The notes under the pieces were generated by a model. It saw nothing but the letters and a program-made list of their open reading frames with translations. It was not told the origin of the DNA and made no database searches. A stretch of 64,000 nucleotides of DNA from Paeniglutamicibacter cryotolerans (lineage in GTDB: Bacteria > Actinomycetota > Actinomycetes > Actinomycetales > Micrococcaceae): assembly GCF_014190875.1 (NCBI RefSeq), contig NZ_JACHVS010000001.1, positions 1,798,001-1,862,000 on the forward strand, in the 5' to 3' direction. Both the position numbers and the translations under genes were made by a program. Below, in pieces: positions 51,087 to 62,790 of this stretch (positions are counted from its first letter, which is position 1; each line of letters opens with the position of its first letter).

Positions 51087-51856
51087 TGGACAATTTCCCG
51101 ATCCAGCCAATACACCTGCGCCTGACCGGTGAACTGCGTGGACAGATCCAGGATGGACGCTTCACCGAGGGCGGCAGTTTCCCCAGTGAAGCCGAGTTGT
51201 GCATGGCCACGGGGGCATCGCGCGGCACCGTCCGCCGGGCCCTGTCGGTGTTTCGCGCCGAGGGGCTGATTACCGGTGGCCGTGGGAAGGTGCCGGTGGT
51301 CTCGCGCCCGGTGCCCTCGCAACCGTTCGCCACCTTCATGTCGTTCACCGAGTGGGCCTTGGCTACGGGCAGCGTTCCGGGGCAGCGGACGCTTGAAGTT
51401 GCCCTCCGTCCGGCATCGGAGGAAATCGCCACGTAGTTGGGCATCTCCCGGCGGGATCCGGTGGTTCAGGTAGTGCGGCTTCGACTGCTCGACGGGGTGC
51501 CGGCGATGGTGGAGGCCTCCGCCTTCGTGCACTCGGTGGGTCGGCGTCTCTTCGACTTCGATGCGGATTCGGGTTCCATCTTCGGTTTCCTCAGCGATGC
51601 CGGTGTCGACCTGCGCCGTGGTCGGCACACCATCGACGCCGTGGCTGCCACTGCAGGAGATGCCGAACTGCTCGGCGTCGAGGAATCGTCGCCGCTGCTG
51701 CGCGAACGGAGGCTGACCTAGTCATCGCGGGGTGAAGTGCTGGAGTATTCCGATGACCGCTACGTCCCCGCCCTGGCTAATTTCGTCATTGAAAATACCC
51801 GGGAAACCAGGGCCGCGTTAATCCGCATTCCCGCCTCTGCATGGAAAAGCAAGAGA
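51086..51856 (+). pseudogene. GntR/HutC-type (UTRA) regulator with two in-frame stop codons
   Basis: One frame gives an entire HutC-type regulator. HTH: IHLRLTGELRGQIQDGRFTE, then ATGASRGTVRRALSVFRAEG. UTRA domain: LGISRRDPVVQVVRLRLLDG, IFGFLSDAGVDLRRGRHTID and YVPALANFVIENTRETRAAL. TAG codons at 51434-51436 and 51719-51721 interrupt it. The frame then reads through into the hydrolase remnant without a stop, so the original end of the gene is also lost. It would have controlled the divergent phosphonate operon. Confidence 0.82.
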
Positions 51857-52533
51857 ATGATCGAACGAGGTGCCTTCGACATGGCGGGAACGAGCATCGA
51901 CGAACACGGGGATGTCTGGAGTGCGCTGGAAACCTCGGTACGCGACGCCGGTGCAGAGGTCACGGCAGAGAACCTGCCGGCCTGGATGGGTGCGGACAAG
52001 GGCGAGGCGATTACGGCACTGATCGGCCTCGGCAGCAGTATCCCGGAACCGTTCCTGGCGGGCGATACGTCCGAGTGCTTCCGTGAACTGTGGGCCGCTA
52101 CCATTCCGCCGCGCCGTCGGTGGGGCTGCCGGGAGTGGACGATGCACTGCGCGCCCTCACGGCCGCTGGTAACAAGGACGGTCTGGCCAATGGATATTCT
52201 CGAGCTGTGGTGGATCCTCGGCTATCCGGACGGGGCCGGGGCGTGGGGGACGGTCAAATCCTTGATGCTGTGGTTGCCAGCGACGAGGTGGCTGCCGGAC
52301 GCCCTGCTCCGCATGTGATCCACCGCCTGATGGAGCTGACCGGGGTTTGCGACGTACGCCGGGTCCTGGCTGCCGGCGACACGGTCAACGACTTGGCCGC
52401 GGCAAGGAACGCCGGCGTCGTGGCGGCGGGGGTACGCACCGGCGAGCTGCACCGCGCCGACATCGACGTCCATCCGCATATCCACGTGCTCGGTGGGGTG
52501 AGGGACATTCCGGGGCTCTTGAAGATCAGCTAA
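51857..52533 (+). pseudogene. phosphonatase-like HAD hydrolase (TIGR03351 type), frameshifted
   Basis: The first frame gives the HAD nucleophile segment GAFDMAGTSIDEHGDVWSAL, then TAENLPAWMGADKGEAITAL. Near 52085-52092 one base appears to be missing. The second part, one base out of phase, reads SVGLPGVDDALRALTAAGNK, DAVVASDEVAAGRPAPHVIH, LAAGDTVNDLAAARNAGV, and ends at TAA 52531-52533. This family is thought to break the C-P bond of a phosphonoacetaldehyde-like compound, the step after the neighbouring flavoenzyme. A functional protein is unlikely. Confidence 0.82.
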
Positions 52534-53853
<1,320 letters not shown>

Positions 53854-53875
53854 GCTGTTCCAGCTTCTGCAATAA

Positions 53876-53920
53876 AAAAGGCGCGTCTTCCCGGGAATTT
53901 ACCGTGGAGGCGCGCCTTTT
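53876..53920. terminator. terminator after rpf, usable in both directions
   Basis: AAAAGGCGCG (53876-53885) pairs with CGCGCCTTTT (53911-53920); the T-run on the plus strand and A-run on the other side suit both strands. Confidence 0.85.
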
Positions 53921-53935
53921 CGTTCCCGCTGAAGG

Positions 53936-54127
53936 CTATCCGGCAGACCAGCGGGCAACCACGACCTGGAACTGGTCATGGGCCAACTCCAAGGATTCGA
54001 GCGCCAGCGATTCGTCCCGGGCGTGCATCTGCGCGGGTTCTCCGGGACCCCAGATGACGACGGGCACCCCTGGAAGTGCGGCGCCGATGACCGAATCGTC
54101 GGTGAAATACGGGCATTCCCGTTCAGG
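53936..54127 (-). pseudogene. C-terminal fragment of an ArgE/DapE-type M20 peptidase
   Basis: About 63 residues remain: TDDSVIGAALPGVPVVIWGP, GEPAQMHARDESLALESLEL, ending in TAG. These contain the C-terminal metal-ligand histidine motif (QMHARDE) of ArgE/DapE-like deacylases. Nothing homologous is seen upstream (54128-54266), so the rest of the gene has been deleted. It lies between rpf and an intact but different M20 gene. Confidence 0.75.
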
Positions 54128-54266
54128 ACGGTCCTGGCTACCAGCGGGCGCTACGCCGCTCCTATAGACATAGCCCCATCGTTGCGCCGAAGCAGGGGAA
54201 TACTCTGGGGCGCAATCGCTGCCAAGGCACCGGGGCGGTATTGGTTGAGGGTTTTTACGCGGAGGC

Positions 54267-55463
54267 CTATGCCATGAGTTCACTGGCACGGCAGGGCTTG
54301 AGCAGCAGTTCCGCGCGCAACCCCGCATCCAAGGCGGCGTCAATGATGGTCGCCGCCAGGGCCTTGGCGCCGTTCAGGGCTGCCGCGTCGCCGCCCGGCG
54401 AAACGGCGGCTGAGGCGAACTCGTGGGTGTGCCCGTCGGGACCATCGTCATCGAGGCTGATCATCGGGTGGATGCTCGCGACATGGTGGCTCACATTTCC
54501 CATGTCGGTGGATCCGTTCAACACACCGGAATCGTCGCAATGGTGGCCGAGTGCCGCAGCATTTTTCACATAGGCGGCGGTGAGCCCGGGGTGGGGGAGC
54601 ATATCGGTGAAGACCTCGCCGTTTTCCTTGATCTCCACGGTGGCGCCGGTGGCCAGCGCTGCGCCCTCGAAGCAGCGGCGCCACCGCGCCTTGACCCGAT
54701 CGAGGGATTCGAGGCTGTCGGCCCGCACCATCCATTCGCCGGCGATGTGGTCGGGGATGATGTTGGAGGCCTGCCCGCCGGCGGTGATGATCCCATGCAT
54801 CTGCTGGTTCGGCTCGAGCTGTTGCCGGGCCAGTGCCACGGCGTTCATGGCCAAGGTCATGGCATCCAGCGCATTCACTCCCTTGTAGGGCTCGTCCGAT
54901 GCATGGGCGGCCTTGCCGCTGAAGGCCACATCCAATCCGACGCAGGCGTAGGCGAGCATGGAGGATTCGTCCCGATTGGAGGGATGGACCATCACCGCTA
55001 GATGCGAGCCGTCGAAATCGCCCTGGCGCAGCATGATCACCTTTCCGCCGACGGTTTCTTCAGCGGGGGTTCCGAGCAGGCGCAGGGTGAGGCCCAGCTC
55101 GTCGGCCGCGGGGGCGAGTGCAAGGAAGGCGCCGAGGCCGGCCGCGGCAATGATGTTGTGTCCGCAGGCATGGCCCAGGCCGGGCAGCGCATCGTATTCC
55201 GCACAGATGACGGCCACCAGCGGACCGTTGCCGATCTCGGCGCGAACGGCAGTGGGAAGGGAGCCCAGCCCGTGCTGGATGCGGATGCCTTCGATGCCCG
55301 AGAGTTCCCCGACCAGCCAGGTCGCTGCCATTTCCTCGTTGAGGCCCGTTTCGGGCTGGGCGTGGAGGCGATGGCTGAATGCGAGCAGCCGGTCAGCGAG
55401 CGCGTCAACGCGTCCCGCGGATTCCTGCTTGTGTTCGGTCAGCTGCGGTGCTTGGTTCGTCAT
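54267..55463 (-). CDS. M20-family amidohydrolase/dipeptidase (PM20D2-like)
   Basis: A 398-residue enzyme of the same subgroup as 27919-29127: HACGHNIIAAAGLGAFLALA, TPAEETVGGKVIMLRQGDFD and NGSTDMGNVSHHVASIHPMI. It probably splits an N-acyl or dipeptide bond in the cytoplasm, as no signal peptide is present. The start is ATG 55463; a longer frame to 55547 has no support. A strong hairpin upstream (55625-55670) separates it from the monooxygenase gene, so it is transcribed alone. Confidence 0.88.
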   Translation of the reverse strand: MTNQAPQLTEHKQESAGRVDALADRLLAFSHRLHAQPETGLNEEMAATWLVGELSGIEGIRIQHGLGSLPTAVRAEIGNGPLVAVICAEYDALPGLGHACGHNIIAAAGLGAFLALAPAADELGLTLRLLGTPAEETVGGKVIMLRQGDFDGSHLAVMVHPSNRDESSMLAYACVGLDVAFSGKAAHASDEPYKGVNALDAMTLAMNAVALARQQLEPNQQMHGIITAGGQASNIIPDHIAGEWMVRADSLESLDRVKARWRRCFEGAALATGATVEIKENGEVFTDMLPHPGLTAAYVKNAAALGHHCDDSGVLNGSTDMGNVSHHVASIHPMISLDDDGPDGHTHEFASAAVSPGGDAAALNGAKALAATIIDAALDAGLRAELLLKPCRASELMA

Positions 55464-55624
55464 GGGTGTTCGGCTCCATCCAAGGGGTGGATCCGGGTCA
55501 AGCGCTGGGCGTTTATACCGGATCAAACGACAAGTCCCTGTGGACACGCGTTATGGTGTCCCGGGTCACTCAACACTAGGTCGACGAAGCCGCGGGATGC
55601 AGCAGGCTTGCCGGGGAGGGCGCA

Positions 55625-55670
55625 ACGGGGCCCGGATCGCCCACCGTCGGGCGGGCGATCCGGGCCCCGT
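55625..55670 (-). terminator. 18-bp perfect hairpin after the monooxygenase gene
   Basis: ACGGGGCCCGGATCGCCC (55625-55642) pairs perfectly with 55653-55670, starting 16 bp past the stop of the 55686-57095 gene. There is no strong T-run. Confidence 0.7.
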
Positions 55671-55685
55671 CAGCTGCTGCTGGAG

Positions 55686-57200
<1,515 letters not shown>

Positions 57201-57363
57201 TCATCCGGTTTCCGGAGGCGGCTTGAGCGCCTCGCCCGAATCATCAATCCCGATCGCGGGAGAGTGGGCGACAAATGCAGTGAGGGCTAGCTGAAAATGC
57301 CCGCCCAGCGGCTTCGTCCGACCCACCTGGGATCCGAATCCAGGAGGTGGGCCTATATCCCTC

Positions 57364-57393
57364 ATAACAGCATTTCATACGGTCGAATGTCAA
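57364..57393 (-). promoter_or_regulatory. promoter candidate for the monooxygenase gene
   Basis: On the minus strand TTGACA (57388-57393) and TGTTAT (57364-57369) are 18 bp apart, in a markedly AT-rich island (57360-57480), about 270 bp upstream of the start codon. Confidence 0.55.
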
Positions 57394-57994
57394 ATATCGA
57401 TCGTTGAAATTTTGGTTAATTTGAGTAAATTGAAAAGTGTCAAATTGTTATATTCGACGATTAATTAAACAATTCTGACGTGGGTCGATGTCCCGAATCA
57501 CGCGGGCGGGAACGGTTCCCCGACCCAGCCTCTGCCTGCTCCGCCTGTAGGGAAAGTCACCAGCCCGATGTTCTGACTGGGAGTTTCGTGGGAAACCCCT
57601 CAGCTGGGTGTGATAAGCACAGCTTTGCTGCAGGGGGCACAATGGTGACGAGCGAGCCGATGCCGACGAAATGCCGTTCAGCTACATGAGCGCATGCCGG
57701 CGGGTGGGAAGTAACGATTCCACCCCTGAAAATTCGGAGGGAACCACCTTCCGTTTCCCCTCAGCGCCATGTTGAGTCCCGGCGCGGGTTGAGTGCGGAA
57801 ACGGCGATTGCCCCGACCAAGCTGAATTTCAGGACGGCGGCGGCGTCGTTGGCGGTCATCGTCCCGACCGTCAATTTCCAGCGGGAAAGGTTCCTGAAGG
57901 TCCTGCTGCCGGCGGCGCTGAAAATTTCCCGTGGAATGCGCAGCGCCTACATCGGTGAGGAATCCCGACGCCCGAAAACGATTGTTCCGGGACG
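57394..57994. other. about 600 bp without a supported gene
   Basis: The first 90 bases are AT-rich promoter-like sequence. The rest has normal GC but only short overlapping frames with no start signals or family resemblance. It may be decayed coding sequence. Confidence 0.5.
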
Positions 57995-58031
57995 GCAAAA
58001 AGCCGCCGGAGGGATGCTCCCCTCCGACGGC
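57995..58031 (-). terminator. rho-independent terminator after the DUF6953 gene
   Basis: On the minus strand GCCGTCGGAGGG pairs with CCCTCCGGCGGC around a GAGCAT loop, followed by TTTTT. Confidence 0.9.
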
Positions 58032-58048
58032 CCGATGCCGGGTGACGC

Positions 58049-58291
58049 CTACTTGGCGTAGGTGATCGTCCAGCAGCGCTCTTCGCGGTCCCAGCGGACC
58101 GTCTCGTCGCGCAGCTTGCGGAAGGCCTTGAGCACCTCGCGGTTGATGGCCGGGTGACCGTTTTCGTTCGTGTAGACCCACTCGTCGCCGAAGGCCTCGG
58201 CGATGCGTGGCACCACGGATTCCTGGCTGACTGTCTTCTCTTCGTGGATCAGGTCAAGGATCCACTGGGCGATTTCTGGTGCATTGTTCAT
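58049..58291 (-). CDS. DUF6953-like small protein
   Basis: An 80-residue soluble protein starting ATG 58291 (NNAPEIAQWILDLIHEEKTV) and ending DETVRWDREERCWTI plus four residues. The layout, a helical N-terminus followed by a winged-helix-like segment (NREVLKAFRKL), matches small DUF6953 proteins, function unknown. It follows the M20 gene by 26 bp on the same strand and has its own terminator. Confidence 0.7.
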   Translation of the reverse strand: MNNAPEIAQWILDLIHEEKTVSQESVVPRIAEAFGDEWVYTNENGHPAINREVLKAFRKLRDETVRWDREERCWTITYAK

Positions 58292-58317
58292 TGAATAAGG
58301 GTACGGGGCGCCGGGCC

Positions 58318-59541
58318 CTACCGCGCACCACCGAGGAAGGCTCGCAGCGAGGAAACGGCGGCCCGCACCCCGGTGGCGAGCGTCGGCTCGATCTCCGGAC
58401 CGAAGAACGGGGAGTGGTTGACCGGCGGAGTTCCCTTGGACAGGTCGAATCCACCGAACATCCAATACGCCGATGGAACGCCGATGGCATCGGCCAGGTG
58501 GCCGAAGTCCTCGCTGCCCATCATCGGAGCCGATTCGTGGATCGCCTGCTCTCCGAGCTCGTCCCGCAGGGCTAGCGTGACCCTCATGACGGTATCGGGG
58601 TCGTTGTAGCAGCGCGGGAAGGTATAGATCTCCTCGATGAGCGGTGCCGGGGCGTTGGAAGCAAGGGCCTCGGCCTGAATGATCCTGGTGATGGCGGCCA
58701 GCACCTGGTCGCGAACGTCCTGGGTGAAGGTCCTGATGTTCAAGGTGAACTCGGCACGGTCCGGAATGATGTTTTCCTTCAGTCCCGCATGGAACGTGCC
58801 CGAGGTGATAACGGCGGGGGAGGTGGGATCCAGCTCGCGCGAAACGATGGTCTGCAGCCGCGTGATCATGTGGGCCCCGAGCACTATCGGATCGATGCTC
58901 GACTGTGGCTGCGAGCCGTGGGACTGGCGCCCGAAAACGGTGACCCGCAGGGCATCCGCCATCGCCATTGCCGTGCCCGAGGAAATGGTGATCTCCCCGG
59001 CCTGCGCCGGCATCACGTGTTGCCCCAGCACCACGTCCGGCCGTGGGGCCTTGTCCCACAACCCGTCATCGACCATGGCCCTTGCCCCCGCAGCGGTCTC
59101 CTCGCCCGGCTGGAAGACGAGCACCAGGGTTCCGGACCAGGATGCGGTATCGCGGGACAGCAGCTTCGCCGCAGTGAGCAGCGAGGTGACGTGGGTGTCA
59201 TGGCCGCAGCCGTGCATGACTGGCACGGCGGTTCCGTCCTCCAAGGTCCCGGTAGCGGTGCTGGCGTAGTCCAGCCCGGTGTCCTCGGCGATTGGCAGTC
59301 CGTCGGTGTCGGCGCGGAAGGCCACCACCGGGCCCTCCCCGTTTTCGATCACCCCGACCACGCCGGTTCCCCCGCAACGGAAGTTTTCGATGCCCAAGGC
59401 GTCGAGCTGTGCGGCAATGTAGTTGGCCGTCTCGTGTTCCTGCATCGAGAGCTCAGGATGGGTGTGCAGGTGGATGTACATCTGGTGCATCGCCGTGGTG
59501 TCGGCGTCGGTGAGCAGCGTCTCGGTGATGGTGTTTTCCAT
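58318..59541 (-). CDS. M20-family amidohydrolase (hippurate/IAA-amino acid hydrolase type)
   Basis: A 407-residue M20D enzyme with VMHGCGHDTHVTSLL, VFQPGEETAAGARAM and GSEDFGHLADAIGVPSAYWM. It differs from the two PM20D2-like enzymes and is closest in type to the one at 23002-24303. It is downstream of the two membrane-protein genes (gap 4 bp), so the three form a transport-and-hydrolysis unit. The likely reaction is removal of an acyl group from an amino acid. Confidence 0.9.
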   Translation of the reverse strand: MENTITETLLTDADTTAMHQMYIHLHTHPELSMQEHETANYIAAQLDALGIENFRCGGTGVVGVIENGEGPVVAFRADTDGLPIAEDTGLDYASTATGTLEDGTAVPVMHGCGHDTHVTSLLTAAKLLSRDTASWSGTLVLVFQPGEETAAGARAMVDDGLWDKAPRPDVVLGQHVMPAQAGEITISSGTAMAMADALRVTVFGRQSHGSQPQSSIDPIVLGAHMITRLQTIVSRELDPTSPAVITSGTFHAGLKENIIPDRAEFTLNIRTFTQDVRDQVLAAITRIIQAEALASNAPAPLIEEIYTFPRCYNDPDTVMRVTLALRDELGEQAIHESAPMMGSEDFGHLADAIGVPSAYWMFGGFDLSKGTPPVNHSPFFGPEIEPTLATGVRAAVSSLRAFLGGAR

Positions 59542-59545
59542 GGTG

Positions 59546-60298
59546 TTAGCGAACCTCGTTTTCCTGGATGGCGGGGATGTCCTCGATTGCAGCCGTGTGG
59601 TCGATATTGCGGTTGCGAAGGAACCAGGAGGCCAGGATGGTGCAGACCACGACGATGGCCGTGGCGAACATGGCGGCCTTCGGGAGCGCCGGAACCAGGG
59701 CGAACTGGACGACCAGTGCCAGTGCGAGGGCGATGACTGTTGGGCGGATCTGCTTCATGGTGGCGATGCACTGGATCAGCACGGCACCCATCAGGGCGGG
59801 CAGGATGTAGAGCCTGGCTACCTCGATGAGTCCGGGTGGGATCCGGGTCATCAGCCAGGTGCCGAGCAGGCCCACGAAGATCAGCAGCGAGGTCAGGTGG
59901 ACGGTTGCCGCGCCGCAGATGGCCATCACGGCTGCGAGGTCGCCACGCTTGGTTCCGGGACGGGCGCCGATGCTGGATTGGGCGACGATGGCTGCCGGGA
60001 GCAGCTTGTTGGAGATGTTGCCGATCATGAACGCCTGGTACATGGCGGCCGATCCGAGGATCGGGAAGTAGGTCAGCGGTTCGACGATCCAGAACACGCC
60101 GAAGGTCGCGGCAACGGCAAGGAAGGCGATCCAGATTTGACCGGAGGTGATGTCGAGGCCGCCGAAGACGACGAGGTAGATGGGTCCGATCAGCGAGAGG
60201 ACCAGGCCGGCGAGCATCGTGATTCGCCCCCAGCGGGAAGTCGACGCTTCAAACGCGGCCATGCCGGCTTCGGCGCGGTCCAGTGATTGCGTGCTCAT
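59546..60298 (-). CDS. membrane protein paired with DUF5058
   Basis: A 250-residue protein with about seven hydrophobic segments (ITMLAGLVLSLIGPIYLVVF; AFMIGNISNKLLPAAIVAQS; VIALALALVVQFALVPAL). I do not know a family name. ATG 60298 follows AAAGGAA. It lies between the DUF5058 gene and the M20 gene in one unit, so the two membrane proteins may form a heteromeric transporter. The PGTKRGDLAAVMAICGAATV loop is a candidate conserved region. Confidence 0.65.
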   Translation of the reverse strand: MSTQSLDRAEAGMAAFEASTSRWGRITMLAGLVLSLIGPIYLVVFGGLDITSGQIWIAFLAVAATFGVFWIVEPLTYFPILGSAAMYQAFMIGNISNKLLPAAIVAQSSIGARPGTKRGDLAAVMAICGAATVHLTSLLIFVGLLGTWLMTRIPPGLIEVARLYILPALMGAVLIQCIATMKQIRPTVIALALALVVQFALVPALPKAAMFATAIVVVCTILASWFLRNRNIDHTAAIEDIPAIQENEVR

Positions 60299-60323
60299 GG
60301 TGTCGTTCCTTTCAGGTGGGGGG

Positions 60324-61070
60324 CTAGGAGGTGTGGGCGACGAAGGCGACGGCCAAGGCGACGATGATGGCGAAGCCCAGCGCCCATTCCTTGAGCCAAC
60401 TGGCATGGAGCTTCTTGGCCAGGAGCAGGCAGCCGGTCATGACGGCCGCTGAGACCAGCAGGGTGATCAGGTGGACCCAGGATTTCGGCATTTCGGCGAT
60501 GGCCAGCATGGAGAAGGCGCCTAGCAGTGCCGCGCACGGGATGATCGCCATTGCGGCCGGGCTGACCTGAGCCAGGCGCTTGCCGCCGCGCTTCAGGATC
60601 GGGGTGAGCAGCAGCGTGGCGAGCATCCACATGCCGCCGCTCAGGCTCATGGCCATGAAGGCCACGGCAAAGACCTGCTGGGTGTAGTCGTGCCCGCCGA
60701 GCGTGGCGCCCATCGATGTTGCGGCGATTCCGGCGGAGGCGGTTTCGGTGGCAGCGGAGCCGATCAGCCCGATGCGCACCAGGACGGCCGGTGTCCCGAA
60801 GAGGGCCAGCAGGGCGATCGCCACCAGGACCACGGCGAGCGAGGGACCGATGGAGGCAACGGCGCCGGCGCGGAAGGCCCCGGAGAGTTCCTTCGCGGGC
60901 ATTCCGATCTCGGGTGCCGTGCGGCGGGCCGCCTTGATGTAGATGAAGGTCTGGACGAAGATCACGGCGAAGACGCCCAGGGCGCAGGCCCACACGAGCG
61001 GGGAATTGGCCACGGCCATGATGTCCGTGGAGCCGGCTGCGGCCGGAACGTGAATGCTCAGTGGGTGCAT
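60324..61070 (-). CDS. DUF5058-family membrane protein
   Basis: A 248-residue membrane protein with about seven TM segments. It begins with a periplasmic or extracellular N-terminus and ACALGVFAVIFVQTFIYIKA as TM1; GLIGSAATETASAGIAATSM is a striking small-residue block. It fits DUF5058, seen next to M20 amidohydrolases in other bacteria. First gene of a three-gene unit, divergent from the amidase at 61324. The transport role is inference. Confidence 0.7.
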   Translation of the reverse strand: MHPLSIHVPAAAGSTDIMAVANSPLVWACALGVFAVIFVQTFIYIKAARRTAPEIGMPAKELSGAFRAGAVASIGPSLAVVLVAIALLALFGTPAVLVRIGLIGSAATETASAGIAATSMGATLGGHDYTQQVFAVAFMAMSLSGGMWMLATLLLTPILKRGGKRLAQVSPAAMAIIPCAALLGAFSMLAIAEMPKSWVHLITLLVSAAVMTGCLLLAKKLHASWLKEWALGFAIIVALAVAFVAHTS

Positions 61071-61323
61071 GGACCTTGGCTCTCTGGTGGTGGTTCTCGG
61101 AAGAGTGAAAGTGACGCGCGTTACAAGTTGATGCTTCGTAGGCATAACCATCCGGCTCAATGGGAAATATGACAATAGTTGGACGCAATGGCCATATTTG
61201 TGGCCATTTCCTCCACCAAACGGGGAATTTGGACAAAAGCTACCGATCCCGTGAAGACTTGGCCAGACTGTGCTGGACAGTAGGAATGAACGAGTGAAGC
61301 GGCTGCGAGCCGGGAGCAGGGGG

Positions 61324-62763
61324 ATGGCCATGACCGAACTTCAGGACATGTCGGCAGCGGAGATCACCAAGGGCATCAAGCGCCGCGATTTCTCCGCCCG
61401 GGAGGCGCTGGACGCCCAGTACGCACGCATTGCCGAGGTCAACCCGGTCATCAATGCCGTAGTGACCCAGGACCCCGAGGCAGCCTATGCTGCGGCCGCT
61501 GCGGCCGATGCCCTGACGGCATCCGGGGCCGACACCGGGATCCTGCATGGGCTGCCGATGACGCACAAGGACACCCACAACACCCGGGGCATGCTCAGCA
61601 CCCAGGGCTCCCCGATCCTGAAGGGCTTCATCCCTGCCGAGGATGACCTGGTGGTGGCCCGGCTGCGCACCGCCGGAGTCGTGGCATCGGGCAAGAGCAA
61701 CGTCCCGGAGTTCGGTGCCGGATCACATACCTTCAACGAGGTCTTCGGCACGACGCTGAATCCCTATGACACCACCCGCAGCGCCGGAGGCTCCTCCGGC
61801 GGTCTCGGTGCAGCCCTGGCGGCACGCATCCAGCCGCTGGGCGAGGGGTCCGACATGGGTGGATCGCTGCGCATCCCCGCCTCCTTCTGCAACGTGGCGG
61901 GACTGCGCCCCTCCTACGGGGTGATCCCGATGCCCTCGCCGGCCAACGCCTGGACCTGGCTGGGACGCACCGGGCCCATGGCCCGCGAAATCTCGGACAT
62001 CGCGCTGTTCATGTCTGCTGTTGCCGGCCCGTCCGACCTGGTCGCCACCGCCTCGCCGCTGCGCGGTTCGGACTTCGCCGGTGAGCTGGTCGGGGACCTG
62101 CGCGGGGTGCGGATCGGCTGGAGCGAGGACTTCGGCATCGGCATGCCGGTGGAACCCGAAGTGCTGGAGGTGCTGCGCCGCCAACTGCGCGTTTTCGAGG
62201 AGGCCGGCGCGATCATCGAGCAGGCGGCCCCGGACTTCTCCGAGGCCGATCTGGTCTTCGAACGGGCACGGGCCACCGACTTCGCCGCCGGGCTCGGCCC
62301 GCTGGTGCGCAAGCACCGGGAACTGGTCAAGCCGGAGGTCATCTGGAACGTGGAACTGGGCTGGTCCTTGAGCGCCGAACAGCTCATCGAGGCCACTGCA
62401 GCACGCACCCGGCTGGAGGCCTCGGTGCGCGGCTTCTTCTCCCGCTACGACGTGTTCCTCAGCCCCGCCGCGCAGGTGCTCCCGTTCGACGCGACACTGC
62501 GCTACCCGGCCGCGGTCGACGGCACCGCATCCACTACCTACCTGGACTGGATGCGTTCGGCCTGCGTCCTCTCGGCCACCAGCCTGCCGGTGCTGGCGGT
62601 CCCGGCGGGATTCACCGCGTCGGGGCTGCCCGTCGGGTTCCAACTGGCGGTGAACCACTACCGCGATGCCGACCTGCTGCGCTATGGAAAGGCCTTCGAG
62701 GACCGGACCCGGGTCGCCGAGGTGCTCCCGGGCCTGCTGGCCCGGGACGCGGCCTCCCGATAG
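61324..62763 (+). CDS. amidase (amidase signature family)
   Basis: A 479-residue amidase-signature enzyme. Lysine in GLPMTHKDTHNTRG near residue 83, serine in SAGGSSGGLGAALA near 158, and a nucleophile region SDMGGSLRIPASF near 182. In that region most members read DxGGSxR, which is matched. ATG 61324 is seven bases past GGAG. It is divergent from the DUF5058/M20 unit and converges on the Lrp-type regulator. It probably acts on a related amide. Confidence 0.9.
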   Translation: MAMTELQDMSAAEITKGIKRRDFSAREALDAQYARIAEVNPVINAVVTQDPEAAYAAAAAADALTASGADTGILHGLPMTHKDTHNTRGMLSTQGSPILKGFIPAEDDLVVARLRTAGVVASGKSNVPEFGAGSHTFNEVFGTTLNPYDTTRSAGGSSGGLGAALAARIQPLGEGSDMGGSLRIPASFCNVAGLRPSYGVIPMPSPANAWTWLGRTGPMAREISDIALFMSAVAGPSDLVATASPLRGSDFAGELVGDLRGVRIGWSEDFGIGMPVEPEVLEVLRRQLRVFEEAGAIIEQAAPDFSEADLVFERARATDFAAGLGPLVRKHRELVKPEVIWNVELGWSLSAEQLIEATAARTRLEASVRGFFSRYDVFLSPAAQVLPFDATLRYPAAVDGTASTTYLDWMRSACVLSATSLPVLAVPAGFTASGLPVGFQLAVNHYRDADLLRYGKAFEDRTRVAEVLPGLLARDAASR

Positions 62764-62790
62764 CGGATGCGCAGCCGGCGCATTCGCCAC

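Noticed and set aside
16875-51721. Three in-frame TAG codons in otherwise continuous homologous readings (16875, 51434, 51719), which might suggest amber recoding
   Set aside because: TAG is also used as an ordinary stop for clearly intact genes here (for example the ferritin-like gene ends in TAG), and the affected genes carry other lesions. Pseudogene decay explains all three.
57678-58181. 167-residue minus-strand frame
   Set aside because: It overlaps the DUF6953 gene and its terminator and has no recognisable sequence.
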